NCBI GenBank assembly: GCA_963805495.1
Contig: CAWDUQ010000001.1
Span: 1,240,001-1,304,000, forward strand
DNA from: DAHUXD01 sp963805495
GTDB lineage: Bacteria; Acidobacteriota; Thermoanaerobaculia; UBA5066; Gp7-AA6
Length of the DNA stretch: 64,000 bases
Direction: 5' to 3'
The translations under genes were made by a program, and so were the position numbers. Shown here in pieces: positions 24,350-34,000 of this stretch. Under the pieces are notes generated by a model that worked only from the letters and a program-made list of their open reading frames with translations, was not told where the DNA came from and searched no databases. Numbering within the stretch: the stretch's first letter is position 1; the number at the start of each line of letters is the position of its first letter.

Positions 24350-25636
24350 TCAGTCGAAGCTCGCCCGCTCCACCAGGATCGTCGGCGCTCCCGAGAGAAA
24401 CGGCATCGGGAAGAACTGCGCGTCGCCCGCGAGGCCGCGGACGCGGTGGAGAAGCTCCGAGATGCGGCCCGAGGCCTTCGCGCCGGCGATCGGCCCGCGG
24501 GCGCGGCCCGCGACGACGGAGATGCCGGTGAACTCGATCTCGAACCGGTCCTCCGCGATGTCGACCCGCACCGGCGCGGTCAGGGCGGAGGCATAGAGAC
24601 CGCGGGTGACCGAGGCGAGCAGTTCTGCCGCGGGCCGCGGGGAACGTGCCTCGAAGAAGAGGCGGCGCGGTCCGGCGGCCGGAGGGGTGCGAAACGACGG
24701 GCGCACGCCGTGGCCGGTCGACTGGCGTCCCGCGCGGCGTGCGGTGCGCAGGTCGTAGAGTCCCGCGGCGAGGCGTCCCTCGTCGACGAGGAGGATGCGC
24801 CGCGTCGCCACTCCCTCTCCGTCGAACGGCGCTTCGCCGGAGGCGTCGTCCGCGATCGAGACCTCGGGGGAGCCGAAGCTTCCGCGCGCGATCCAGAGGG
24901 GCGGACGCTCGGCAGTGAAGACCGGTGCGAGCGCCGCGAGGAGGGCGGCCCCGACCGCGGGGTCGAGCAGCCACTGGCCGCGCCCCGGCGGAGCTTCCGG
25001 CTCTTCCAGGGGGAGGACCGCCGCGTCGCAGAGCCGCCGCGCGAGAGGGTCGACCGGAGGGGGCTCCGCCCCCTGGAATGCGACACGGACTTCGCGGGCG
25101 CGGACCCCGCGGCGGCCGATCGCCGTGGCCACGCCGTCGTAGGCGGCCCGGGCGAGCGCCACGTCGAGGCCGGCGCCGTTTTCGATGCGCTCGCGGGTCG
25201 CGCCTCGTCGGAGCGCGAGCCGGGCGAGCGTGCACTCGCCGCGCGAGGCGGCGGAGACGGCCCGGGCGAGCTCGGTGAAGAGGGCGGGAGGCGGCTCGAT
25301 CGCGATGTCCGGAGGTGAAGCGGCCGCGCGGGTTGGCCATTCCGGAGGCGGCTCGTCGGCCACGGCGTACCGCGCGGCGTCTTCGAGCGCCGCGGTGAGC
25401 GCCCCGGGGCTCGAAGCAGCGGCAAAGCGCGGCCCGCCGCGGTCCCACCAGCGGGCCGCCCAGCCTTCCTCGCGCCTCCAGGCCGTGCGCGCGAGGCCCG
25501 GGGAGGACGAGAGCTCCCACGATTCGCCGGTCTTGCGGTAGAGCTCCCATTGCCCGGGCGCGCGATGCTCGAGGCGGCCGCGCAGGGCCCCCTCCGGCCC
25601 GGCGTCCGGCGCGGCGTCCTTCCTGGCGGCCTTCAC
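24350..25636 (-). CDS. TldE/PmbA-like protein (non-catalytic partner of TldD-like protease)
   Basis: This 428-residue protein matches the TldD/PmbA fold in its C-terminal half: FDGEGVATRRILLVDEGRLAAGLYDLRTA and the STGHG segment. It has no HExxxH metal site, as expected of the TldE/PmbA partner. The GTG at 25636 overlaps the stop of the TldD-like gene (GTGA), so the two are made together as the known heterodimer. The E. coli TldD/TldE pair degrades unstructured peptides, matures microcin B17 and acts on CcdA; the substrate here is unknown. No obvious peptide precursor gene is next to it. Confidence 0.8.
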   Translation of the reverse strand: MKAARKDAAPDAGPEGALRGRLEHRAPGQWELYRKTGESWELSSSPGLARTAWRREEGWAARWWDRGGPRFAAASSPGALTAALEDAARYAVADEPPPEWPTRAAASPPDIAIEPPPALFTELARAVSAASRGECTLARLALRRGATRERIENGAGLDVALARAAYDGVATAIGRRGVRAREVRVAFQGAEPPPVDPLARRLCDAAVLPLEEPEAPPGRGQWLLDPAVGAALLAALAPVFTAERPPLWIARGSFGSPEVSIADDASGEAPFDGEGVATRRILLVDEGRLAAGLYDLRTARRAGRQSTGHGVRPSFRTPPAAGPRRLFFEARSPRPAAELLASVTRGLYASALTAPVRVDIAEDRFEIEFTGISVVAGRARGPIAGAKASGRISELLHRVRGLAGDAQFFPMPFLSGAPTILVERASFD

Positions 25637-26958
25637 AGCGCGGACCGCGCGGCCAGGCGGCGGATCAGGACGTCCGGGGCCGCGCCCTGGACCGGTACGA
25701 GCTGGCCGTCGCGCGCGCACCAGCCGAGGCTCCGGCAGGCTCGGGACTCGCGGCCGAGCACGGGCTCGACGTTCTTGAGCGTCGCCAGGATTTCGCCCGC
25801 CAGGATGCCCGGGCCGACTTCCTCGGTGAAGCGGCCGCGGCGCAGACGGCGGGCGCGCGGGAACCGCAGGCGGAACGTCCCGTTCGAGAGCTCGACCGAG
25901 CCGCCCCGGAACTCCTCGATCCAGAGCCCGTCGGCGACGCGCCGGGCGATCTCGTCGGAGGTCGCCGCGCCGGCCGGAACGACGACGTTGGAGCAGCGGG
26001 GCATCGGCGCCTCGGCCGGACCCGCGCGCCGTCCGTGGCCGGTCGAGCCGCCCGGGCGGGCATGGGCGCGGTCGGTCAGTCGCGCGCCGAGGTGGCCGGA
26101 GTGAAGGAGCTTGACGGGACGCGGCGTCGTGCCCTCGTCGTCGCGCTCGTAGCCGCCGAAGAGGTCGAGCCGCCGCGCGTCGTCGTGGACGTCGAGCTCC
26201 GCGACGGCGACGCGCGCGTCCTTGAGCGCGGAGAGCGGCGAGACGGCCGCGTCGGCCTCGAGCGCGTGGCCGAGGATCTCGTGAAAGAGCACCGACGCGC
26301 AGCCGCCGGCGAGGACCACGTCCGTCTCGCCCGCCCCGGCTTCGACCGGCCGGTCGCGCGGCGCCGCGGCCGCCGTCAGCGCCGCCCGCAGCTCGTCGGG
26401 CGTCGCGTCGGAATCCGGGGCGTGGAAGGCGATCGATCGTTCCTCGTCGCCGTGCCGCGACGCCGCGGTGAATCGGCCCTCGAGGGACACCAGGCGGCGG
26501 CGGGAGGTCGCCGCCGGCGAGCCGGGCGAGACGACCCGCCGCTCGGTCTCGATCGAGCGCCACAGGAACCGGTGGCGGGGGACATGGCGGCCGAGGATTC
26601 CCGTCAGGCGCCGCGTCCAGCGTTCGGCCTCGATCGAGGCGTCTTCGTCGTCGCCGGCCGCCGCGCGCGCGGCCCGGATGGGCAGCGGCTCCCGGCCGGC
26701 CGCGCTCCGGAGGGCCCGTACGGCTTCGCGGACCGACGCCTCGCCCGTGCCGGCCACGAACGCGAGGCGCTCCTCGGCCTGGAAGCGCCAGCGCGCGCCG
26801 ACGCCCTCCTCGCGGCGCACGCGGACCTCGTGGACCTGTCCGTCGCGCCAGTCGAGCGCGACCTCGCGCATGCGCTCGCCGAACACGTCGGCGAGCTCGC
26901 CCGGGCGCGCGGCGAGCGGCTCGAGCCAGCGGGTGACGGCGGCTTCGTCCCAATGCAC
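25633..26958 (-). CDS. tldD: TldD-like zinc metalloprotease
   Basis: This 441-residue protein carries the metal-binding motif HEILGH (HExxxH) in SVLFHEILGHALEAD, and the downstream PRCSNVVVPAG region that in TldD supplies the Cys ligand. The conserved STGHGRRAG segment is also present. The GTG start at 26958 is used because no earlier start fits; on the minus strand TACACT lies seven bases upstream, giving a leaderless-like arrangement. It is divergent from the DUF507-like gene, with 36 bases between start codons. It pairs with the TldE-like product. Confidence 0.83.
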   Translation of the reverse strand: MHWDEAAVTRWLEPLAARPGELADVFGERMREVALDWRDGQVHEVRVRREEGVGARWRFQAEERLAFVAGTGEASVREAVRALRSAAGREPLPIRAARAAAGDDEDASIEAERWTRRLTGILGRHVPRHRFLWRSIETERRVVSPGSPAATSRRRLVSLEGRFTAASRHGDEERSIAFHAPDSDATPDELRAALTAAAAPRDRPVEAGAGETDVVLAGGCASVLFHEILGHALEADAAVSPLSALKDARVAVAELDVHDDARRLDLFGGYERDDEGTTPRPVKLLHSGHLGARLTDRAHARPGGSTGHGRRAGPAEAPMPRCSNVVVPAGAATSDEIARRVADGLWIEEFRGGSVELSNGTFRLRFPRARRLRRGRFTEEVGPGILAGEILATLKNVEPVLGRESRACRSLGWCARDGQLVPVQGAAPDVLIRRLAARSAL

Positions 26959-26994
26959 GGCAGGCAGTGTAATAACATCGCGCGGGGGAAATGC

Positions 26995-27273
26995 ATGAGT
27001 CTCGCCGACGTAAAGAAAGATTTCCTCGCCGGGCGCGCCGCCCGTGGGATCGCCAGCCGGAAGCTCTTCGCCGAGAAAGCTCCGGGCGCTCTGCGCGACG
27101 CGGTGTTCGCGGCGCTCGAGTCGGAGTCGGAGAAGGAGCGCACCCTCGACGAGGAGGCGCGCCGCATGATGGAGACCGCGCGCCAGGAGATCGCGGCCGG
27201 CCGCGTCGACGGCCACGAGTTGTTCCGGCGCATCCGCCGCAAGCTCGCCGAGCAGCGGGGCATCGTCCTCTGA
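26995..27273 (+). CDS. DUF507-like small protein
   Basis: This 92-residue, all-helical, highly charged protein ends in LFRRIRRKLAEQRGIVL. That matches the typical ending of DUF507 proteins, where a KIKQKLA-ERG-VL pattern is conserved. ATG 26995 follows a purine-rich stretch GGGGGAA. A -10-like TAACAT (26973-26978) lies 16 bases upstream. Function of DUF507 proteins is unknown. It precedes the carboxylase genes by 10 bases and may be co-transcribed with them. Confidence 0.65.
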   Translation: MSLADVKKDFLAGRAARGIASRKLFAEKAPGALRDAVFAALESESEKERTLDEEARRMMETARQEIAAGRVDGHELFRRIRRKLAEQRGIVL

Positions 27274-27283
27274 TCCTTCCGGA

Positions 27284-28828
27284 ATGACGCTCGAAAAACG
27301 AATCGCCGACCTCGAGGCCCTGCGCGAGTCGCGGCTGGAGGGCGGAGGCCGTGAGCGCGTCGAGCGCCAGCACGCCGAAGGCAAGCTCACGGCGCACGAG
27401 CGGATCGAGTTGCTCCTCGACCCCGGCTCGTTCCTCGAGCTCGACCCGTTCGTCGTCCACCGCTGCCGGGATTTCGGCATGGAGAAGACGCAGGTCCCGG
27501 GCGACGGGGTCGTCTGCGGGGCCGGGACGATCGAGGGTCGCCCCGTCTACGTCTTCGCTCAGGACTTCACGGTCTTCGGCGGCTCCCTCTCGGAGTCCAA
27601 CGCCGACAAGATCTGCAAGGTCATGGACCTCGCGGTCCAGAACGGCGCGCCCATCATCGGGTTGAACGACTCGGGCGGGGCGCGCATCCAGGAAGGCGTC
27701 GTCTCGCTCGCGGGCTACTCGAAGGTCTTCCTGCGCAACACCCGGGCTTCGGGCGTCGTGCCGCAGATCTCGGCGATCCTCGGCCCGTGCGCGGGCGGCG
27801 CGGTCTACTCGCCGGCGATCACCGATTTCGTCTTCATGACCGAGGCGACCTCCTACCTCTTCGTCACCGGGCCCGACGTGATCCGGACGGTCACGCACGA
27901 AGAAGTCACGAAGGAGGACCTCGGCGGCGCCCGGACGCACTCGAGCGTCTCGGGGGTCGCCCACTTCGTGCGCGACGGCGACGAGGCCGTCCTGGCCGGG
28001 ATCCGCGAGCTCCTGGCCTACGTGCCTTCGAACAACCTCGACGAGCCTCCCCGGCGCGCGGCCCGCGAGCCCCGCGCCGGCGACGAGAGCCTGAACGCCT
28101 TCATCCCCGAGGAGCCGAACCGCCCGTACGACATGGCGGAGCTCGTGCGGCGGGTGGCCGACGAAGGCGTCTTCTTCGAAGTCCACGCGGGATTTGCCCG
28201 CAACATCCTCGTCGGATTCATCCGCCTCGCGGGCCGCTCCGTCGGCGTCGTCGCCAATCAGCCGATGCATCTGGCCGGCGTCCTCGACATCGACGCGTCG
28301 GTCAAGGGCGCCCGGTTCGTGCGCTTCTGCGACGCCTTCAACATCCCGCTCCTCGTCTTCGAGGACGTGCCGGGCTTCCTTCCCGGGACCCAGCAGGAAT
28401 ACGGGGGAATCATCCGGCACGGCGCCAAGCTGCTCTACGCCTTTGCCGAGGCGACGGTGCCGAAGGTCTCGGTCATCACGCGCAAGGCCTACGGCGGCGC
28501 CTACTGCGTGATGCTCTCCAAGGACATCGCCACGGATTTCAACTTCGCCTATCCGACGGCCGAGATCGCGGTCATGGGGCCCGAGGGCGCCGTCAACATC
28601 CTTTATCGGCGGGAGCTGCCGGCCGACGCCCCGGCCGAGGCGCGGGCGGCGAAGGTGGCGGAATACGCCGCCAACTTCGCCAACCCCTACATCGCCGCGC
28701 GGCGCGGTTACGTCGACGACATCATCGAGCCCTCGGAAACGCGGGAGCGCCTGATCGCGGCCTTTCAGCTGCTGGAAGGCAAGCGCGTCGCGCCGCCGAA
28801 GAGAAAGCACGGGAACATTCCGCTGTGA
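27284..28828 (+). CDS. Acyl-CoA carboxylase carboxyltransferase subunit (propionyl-CoA carboxylase beta type)
   Basis: This 514-residue protein transfers CO2 from carboxybiotin to an acyl-CoA. Family landmarks are HAEGKLTAHERIELLLDPGSF at the start, the oxyanion-hole glycines in NDSGGARIQEGV and ILGPCAGGAVYSPA, and in the C-terminal half FEDVPGFLPGTQQE and KAYGGAYCVM. Length and motifs fit PccB/MccB-like proteins; propionyl-CoA is the likeliest substrate, but substrate cannot be fixed here. It is followed after four bases by the biotin carboxylase. Confidence 0.93.
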   Translation: MTLEKRIADLEALRESRLEGGGRERVERQHAEGKLTAHERIELLLDPGSFLELDPFVVHRCRDFGMEKTQVPGDGVVCGAGTIEGRPVYVFAQDFTVFGGSLSESNADKICKVMDLAVQNGAPIIGLNDSGGARIQEGVVSLAGYSKVFLRNTRASGVVPQISAILGPCAGGAVYSPAITDFVFMTEATSYLFVTGPDVIRTVTHEEVTKEDLGGARTHSSVSGVAHFVRDGDEAVLAGIRELLAYVPSNNLDEPPRRAAREPRAGDESLNAFIPEEPNRPYDMAELVRRVADEGVFFEVHAGFARNILVGFIRLAGRSVGVVANQPMHLAGVLDIDASVKGARFVRFCDAFNIPLLVFEDVPGFLPGTQQEYGGIIRHGAKLLYAFAEATVPKVSVITRKAYGGAYCVMLSKDIATDFNFAYPTAEIAVMGPEGAVNILYRRELPADAPAEARAAKVAEYAANFANPYIAARRGYVDDIIEPSETRERLIAAFQLLEGKRVAPPKRKHGNIPL

Positions 28829-28832
28829 CGCC

Positions 28833-30326
28833 GTGAAGCGGCCGCGCCTGCTCGTCGCCAACCGGGGCGAGATCGCCGTGCGGATTTTCCGCGCCTGCCG
28901 GGACCTCGGCATCGAGACCGTGGCCGTCTACTCCGACGCCGACCGGGCCGCGCCCCACGTCGCGATGGCGGACCACGCGGCGCGCCTGGGCCCGGCCCCC
29001 GCCCGCGAAAGCTACCTCTCGGTCCCGGCCCTCCTCGCCGCCGCGAAGAAGACCGGGGCGACGCTCGTGCATCCGGGCTACGGGTTCCTCGCCGAGAACG
29101 CGGGCTTTGCCCGCGCCTGCGCGGCGGAGGGGCTGATCTTCGTGGGTCCGAGCCCGGACGCGGTCGCGGCCATGGGCTCGAAGACCGGCAGCCGCGAGCT
29201 CATGCGCCGGGCCGGGGTGCCCGTCGTGCCCGGCACGGCGGGTGCGGCGGCCGGCCCGCAGGAGCTCGTCGAATTTGCCGCCGCGGCGGGCTATCCCATT
29301 CTGCTCAAGGCCTCCGCCGGCGGCGGGGGAAAGGGGATGCGGCGCGTCGACTCGGCGGCGGAGCTTCCGAACGCCTTCGAGCGCGTCGCGTCCGAGGCCC
29401 TGGCCTCCTTCGGCGACGGTTCCATCTATGCCGAGAAACTCGTCGAGCGCCCGCGCCACGTCGAAGTCCAGGTGATCGGCGACGGCCGGGGCCGTCTCGT
29501 CGCGGTCGGAGAGCGCGAGTGCAGCGTCCAGCGCCGCCACCAGAAGGTCGTGGAGGAGTGCCCGTCGCCGGTCGTCGACGCCGCGCTCCGGGAGCGGCTC
29601 CTCGAGACCGCGCTCCTGGCGGCTCGGGCCGTCGCCTACACGTCCTGCGGGACCGTCGAGTTCCTGCTGGCGCCGGACGGCGCCTTCTACTTCCTCGAGA
29701 TGAACACGCGCCTCCAGGTCGAGCACCCCGTCACCGAGGAGGTCTGGGGCGTGGATCTCGCCGCCGCCATGATCCGGGTGGCTCTCGGCGAGGACCTCCC
29801 GTTCACCCGCGAAGACCTGACCCCCCGGGGCCACGCCATCGAGTGCCGCGTCTACGCGGAGGACCCCCGCCGGGGCTTCGCCCCCTCGCCGGGCCGCATC
29901 GAGGCGTTGCGGCTGCCGCACGGCCCGGGCGTCCGGAACGACGTCGGCGTCGAGACCGGCTCGGTCGTGCCGATCGACTACGACCCGATGCTCGGCAAGC
30001 TCGTCGTTCATGGCGCCGACCGCGCCGCCGCGGTTGCGCGGCTCGCGCGCGCTCTCTCGGAATTCGAGGTCGCGGGACTCGAAACGACGCTGCCTCTCTT
30101 CCGGGCCCTCGTGGCCGACGCGGAGTTCCGCTCCGCGCGCTTCGACGTGCAGTGGTTGGATCGGCGGCTCGCCGAAGGCCTCTTCCCGGACGAGCACCCG
30201 CAGGCCGACGAAGTCTGGCTCGCGGCGGTCTCGATGGCCGCGGCGGACGCGATGCTCCCCCTTCCGGCACGAGGCGATGGGTCCGCCTGGAAAACGGCGG
30301 CCCGCCGCGAAGCGCTGAAGGACTGA
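28833..30326 (+). CDS. Biotin carboxylase subunit of acyl-CoA carboxylase
   Basis: This 497-residue ATP-grasp enzyme carboxylates biotin on the carrier protein. Seen: LLVANRGEIAVRIFRA, LVHPGYGFLAENAGF, the ATP loop SAGGGGKGMR, the HQK segment (RRHQKVVEE), and the signature EMNTRLQVEHPVTE. It ends after the biotin carboxylase C-domain with no biotinyl domain of its own, so the alpha subunit is split into this protein and the next. GTG 28833 is used. It is five bases upstream of the carrier gene. Confidence 0.94.
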   Translation: MKRPRLLVANRGEIAVRIFRACRDLGIETVAVYSDADRAAPHVAMADHAARLGPAPARESYLSVPALLAAAKKTGATLVHPGYGFLAENAGFARACAAEGLIFVGPSPDAVAAMGSKTGSRELMRRAGVPVVPGTAGAAAGPQELVEFAAAAGYPILLKASAGGGGKGMRRVDSAAELPNAFERVASEALASFGDGSIYAEKLVERPRHVEVQVIGDGRGRLVAVGERECSVQRRHQKVVEECPSPVVDAALRERLLETALLAARAVAYTSCGTVEFLLAPDGAFYFLEMNTRLQVEHPVTEEVWGVDLAAAMIRVALGEDLPFTREDLTPRGHAIECRVYAEDPRRGFAPSPGRIEALRLPHGPGVRNDVGVETGSVVPIDYDPMLGKLVVHGADRAAAVARLARALSEFEVAGLETTLPLFRALVADAEFRSARFDVQWLDRRLAEGLFPDEHPQADEVWLAAVSMAAADAMLPLPARGDGSAWKTAARREALKD

Positions 30327-30331
30327 CGGCC

Positions 30332-30880
30332 ATGCGCCGACTGCGTCTGGTCCATCGCGGCGAATCCGGCCCGGAGGAGCTGACCGTCGAGCTCGAGGGC
30401 GAGCGCTGCGTTCTGCGGCGTGGCGGCGCGACGGCGCGCGCCGAGCTCGCGCGGTTGCCGGACGGCGCCATCTCGCTCATCTTCGAAGACGGACGGCAGA
30501 TCTCGGGTCGAGTGCTTCCGGGCAAGCCCGGTGAAGTCGAGCTCGTTCGTCCCGGCGGTGCTTCGCGCATCGCCCTCGCCGAGCCGCTCCAGGACCGGAT
30601 TGCGCACGCCGCCGAGCAGGGGGCGGGCCGGGGGCGGGACCAGGAAGTCCGGGCGTTGATGCCGGGCCGGGTCGTGGACGTGGCGGTGTCGGCCGGCTCC
30701 CGGGTCGCCGCGGGGACCCTCCTCCTCGTCCTGGAGGCCATGAAGATGCAGAACGAGATCCGCGCCGAGCGGGCGGGAGTCGTGTCCCGGGTCGAGGTTG
30801 CGGCGGGCACCGCGGTCGATCGAGGGGCCCTTCTTGCCGTCCTCGGCCCCGAGCCTGCGGACGCCCCGGGTATCCAATAA
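30332..30880 (+). CDS. Biotin carboxyl carrier subunit of acyl-CoA carboxylase
   Basis: This 182-residue protein has a C-terminal biotinyl domain with the biotin-attachment lysine in EAMKMQNE, flanked by the two-fold hammerhead strands (LMPGRVVDVAVSAG and GVVSRVEVAAGTAV). The N-terminal 100 residues look like the region that links the carboxylase and carrier in full-length PccA/MccA. The three genes form an operon: carboxyltransferase, carboxylase, carrier. Its stop codon lies in the first of two direct repeats ATCCAATAAT. Confidence 0.9.
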   Translation: MRRLRLVHRGESGPEELTVELEGERCVLRRGGATARAELARLPDGAISLIFEDGRQISGRVLPGKPGEVELVRPGGASRIALAEPLQDRIAHAAEQGAGRGRDQEVRALMPGRVVDVAVSAGSRVAAGTLLLVLEAMKMQNEIRAERAGVVSRVEVAAGTAVDRGALLAVLGPEPADAPGIQ

Positions 30881-30901
30881 TCCGGATTGTGATCCAATAA
30901 T
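30872..30901. repeat. Direct repeat ATCCAATAAT x2 spaced by 20 bp
   Basis: ATCCAATAAT occurs at 30872-30881 and 30892-30901, exactly two helical turns apart, in an AT-rich island after the carrier gene and upstream of the first receptor gene. It could be a binding site for a dimeric regulator, or chance. Confidence 0.4.
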
Positions 30902-30903
30902 TC

Positions 30904-30925
30904 GCCCAGAATCGGGCAAGTTTTT
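30904..30925 (+). terminator. Weak terminator candidate after the carboxylase operon
   Basis: GCCC (30904-30907) pairs with GGGC (30914-30917) over a six-base loop and is followed by AAGTTTTT. The 4-bp stem is short. It is the only terminator candidate between the carboxylase operon and the receptor genes. Confidence 0.35.
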
Positions 30926-30991
30926 CCCGCTACTTTTCCCTTTCTCCTAATGGGCCAATCAGTTACAGTCCGCGAAGTTCTTGGGTTTTTC

Positions 30992-31007
30992 TGGCAACCA
31001 CATTGCT
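30992..31007 (+). promoter_or_regulatory. Sigma-54 (-24/-12) promoter for the first TonB-dependent receptor
   Basis: TGGCAACCACATTGCT fits the consensus TGGCA-N7-TTGCT, with GG at 30993-30994 and GC at 31005-31006. Start would be near 31017, giving a leader of about 57 bases. A small hairpin GTGAG-GAAT-CTCAC followed by TCGTTTTT (31024-31045) lies in this leader and could act as an attenuator. Confidence 0.6.
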
Positions 31008-31073
31008 TCCTGATTGCTTCGTCGTGAGGAATCTCACTCGTTTTTACAGTCCAGTTTTTAAAGGAGGAAGGGA

Positions 31074-34000
31074 ATGAAGTCTGTGTACCGATTTACCCTC
31101 GCTCTTTCGGTATGCCTTCTTCTCCTCGCTCCGGTCGCCGTCTTCGGGCAGACGACCGGAACCGTGGAGGGGACGGTCACCGACCAGAGCAACGCGCCCC
31201 TGCCGGGTGTGACCGTCGAGTTGACGAGTCCCAGCCTGCAGGGTTCGCGGACCGCGGTCACCGCCGCGGACGGCCGTTATCGCTTCCCGTCGGTTCCGCC
31301 GGGCGCGTACACGGTCACCGCGGAGCTCTCGGGCTTCGGCAAGGTCGAGCGGAAGGCGCGCGTCTCGCTCGACGCGACGGCCACCGTGAACCTGTCGCTG
31401 TCGCTCTCGACGTCGGCCGAGATCACCGTCACGGGTGAGGCGCCGATGGTCGACTCGACGTCGACGACGCAGGGCTCGAACTACTCGGCGAAGGTCATCG
31501 ACAAGCTGCCGGTCGGCCGTAACTACGCGGACATCGTGTTCACGCAGCCGGGCGTCCAGGCGGACTTCGGCGAGACCCAGGGCCGGTCGCTGGCGATCTC
31601 GATCTACGGATCGACGTCGTCGGAGAACCTGTTCCTGATCGACGGCGTCAACACGACCAACGTCATCAAGGGCTTCCAGGGCAAGGACCTGAACACCGAG
31701 TTCATCCAGGAAGTCGAAGTGAAGACGGGCGGCTACCAGGCCGAGTACGGCCGCAACACGGGCGGTGTCGTCAACGTCATCACGAAGTCGGGTGGCAACG
31801 AGTTCCACGGCGGAATCTTCGGCTACTACAACGACTCCGGCATGCGCGCCGAGGAGGACACCCTCAAGGCGGAGAACTACGCCTCGCCGGACTTCTCGCA
31901 GACGGGCGATGCGCAGTTCCAGAACAACGGTCTCTCCAAGGACGTCCGCCAGGAGTGGGGCGCCGATCTCGGCGGCTTCGTCCTGAAGGACAAGATCTGG
32001 TTCTTCGGCGCGTACAACCGCGTCCAGGCCAATCAGCTCCTCGAGACCCGCGACCTGACGACCCCGAACACGTTCGGTCAGGAGTTCCCGAGAACCTACG
32101 TCCAGAACAAGTACTCGGGCAAGCTGACCTTCAACGTCATGCAGGGCACCTCGATCGTCGGCAGCGTCTTCTCCGACGCGCAGACGCAGCTCGGCGCGCT
32201 CAACATTCCGACGAGCCTCGTCGAGACGACGTACGCCGGCCGGCGCGACACGGGCGGCCCGGACTACGGCGCGCGGCTGAACCAGCTCTTCGGCTCGTTC
32301 GGCATCTTCACGTTCCAGTACGCTCAGCACGCGGACCGCTACACCACGAAGCCCTCGGGGCTCGACCTTCCGCAGATCCTCGACTACACGACGTCGAGCA
32401 ACAACTCGTCGTTCATCCGGTACGGCGGTTTCGGCAGCGTGTTCGGCCCGACGGTCAATAACTCCTCGAAGCGCGAGGCCTACCTGGCGTCCTTCACGGC
32501 CTACGCCGGCAACCACGAGATCAAGATCGGCGGCGACTACCAGAAGGACGCGACCTTCGGCACGACCTACTACACCGGCGAACAGCGCCTGCGCATCTAC
32601 ACGTGCACGCAGCAGGGCTCCAACACGTGCGACCTCGGCGTGGCGCCTTTCTACACGAATCCGAGCGGCCAGACGCAGCAGGTGTACTACCGTCACGAAG
32701 TCTTCGCCGACGGCACCGCGAATGACTACACGGTCATCCCGGGCGCGCCGTTCAACACCCCGACCAAGCGCTACAGCGGCTACATCCAGGACCAGTGGCG
32801 GATCATCCCGACCCTGACCCTGAACGTCGGCGTGCGGTACGACTCCGAGACCTTCTCCGGCTTCTCGCCGGATCCGACGATCGGTCAGTTTGCGGCCTTC
32901 AGCCTCAAGGACCAGTGGGCGCCGCGCATCGGCGTCGTGTGGGACTTCGTCGGCGACGGCACGTCGAAGCTGTACGCTTCGGCCGGCCGCTTCTACTTCT
33001 CTCTCCCGACGGACCTCAACGTCCGCGTCTTCACGGCCAACTCCCAGATCAGCTCCTACAACTACGACCCGAATTCCATCATCCAGGATCCCAACGCTCC
33101 GAAGCAGCAGCTCTTCCAGGGCGGCAGCGCCTCGGGTGAGCCCGTGGACACGGGGATGAAGGCGGCCTACCAGGACGAGCTGACTCTCGGCGTCGAGAAG
33201 GCCCTCGACCCGACCCTCTCGGTCGGCCTCAAGGGCACGTACCGGACGCTCGGCCGCACCGTTGAAGATCGCTGCGATCTCGACGGCACGTCGCCGCTGA
33301 ATCCGACGGGATCGACGTGCGCTCTCTTCAACCCGGGCGGCTCGGGCCCCGCGGCCTCGGGCCAGTACCCGACCTGCAACGGCTCGCAGAACCCGACGGA
33401 CCCGACGGCCGGCGATTGTTCCGCCACGGGCTTCGCGGTGGGCGATGCCAAGCGCATCTTCCGCGGAATCGAGCTCGTCGCGCGCAAGCAGTTCTCGAAC
33501 GAGCTCTGGGCGCAGATGTCCTTCCTCTACTCCTCGCTCAAGGGCAACTACTCCGGCGCCATCCGCGAGGCCTCGGGCCAGACGGACCCCGGCATCAACG
33601 CCGACTACGACTACTACCAGTTCACGTTCAACGACTACGGCAACCTCGAGCTCGACCGGCCGGTCCAGGCCCGCATCGACGCGGTCTACAACGCGCCGTT
33701 CGGTCTCTCGGCGGGTGCCCAGTTCTACGTTCGCTCGGGTCTCCCGGTCTCGCGGTACGGCTTCTTCAACAACTTCTACCCGGACCTGCTGTACCTCGAT
33801 ACGCGTGGCACGAACACGCGCGCGTTCTTCGTGGACAACCGGACCCCGACGGACTACGACCTGAACCTCTCGCTCGGCTACAACATCAACGTCGGCCCGG
33901 TGACGATCACGCCGCAGGCGTATCTGTACAACGTCATCAACAAGCAGACCGCGACCAGCTACGATGCGACGTTCAACCCGGGTGGCAGCTTCGTTACCGA

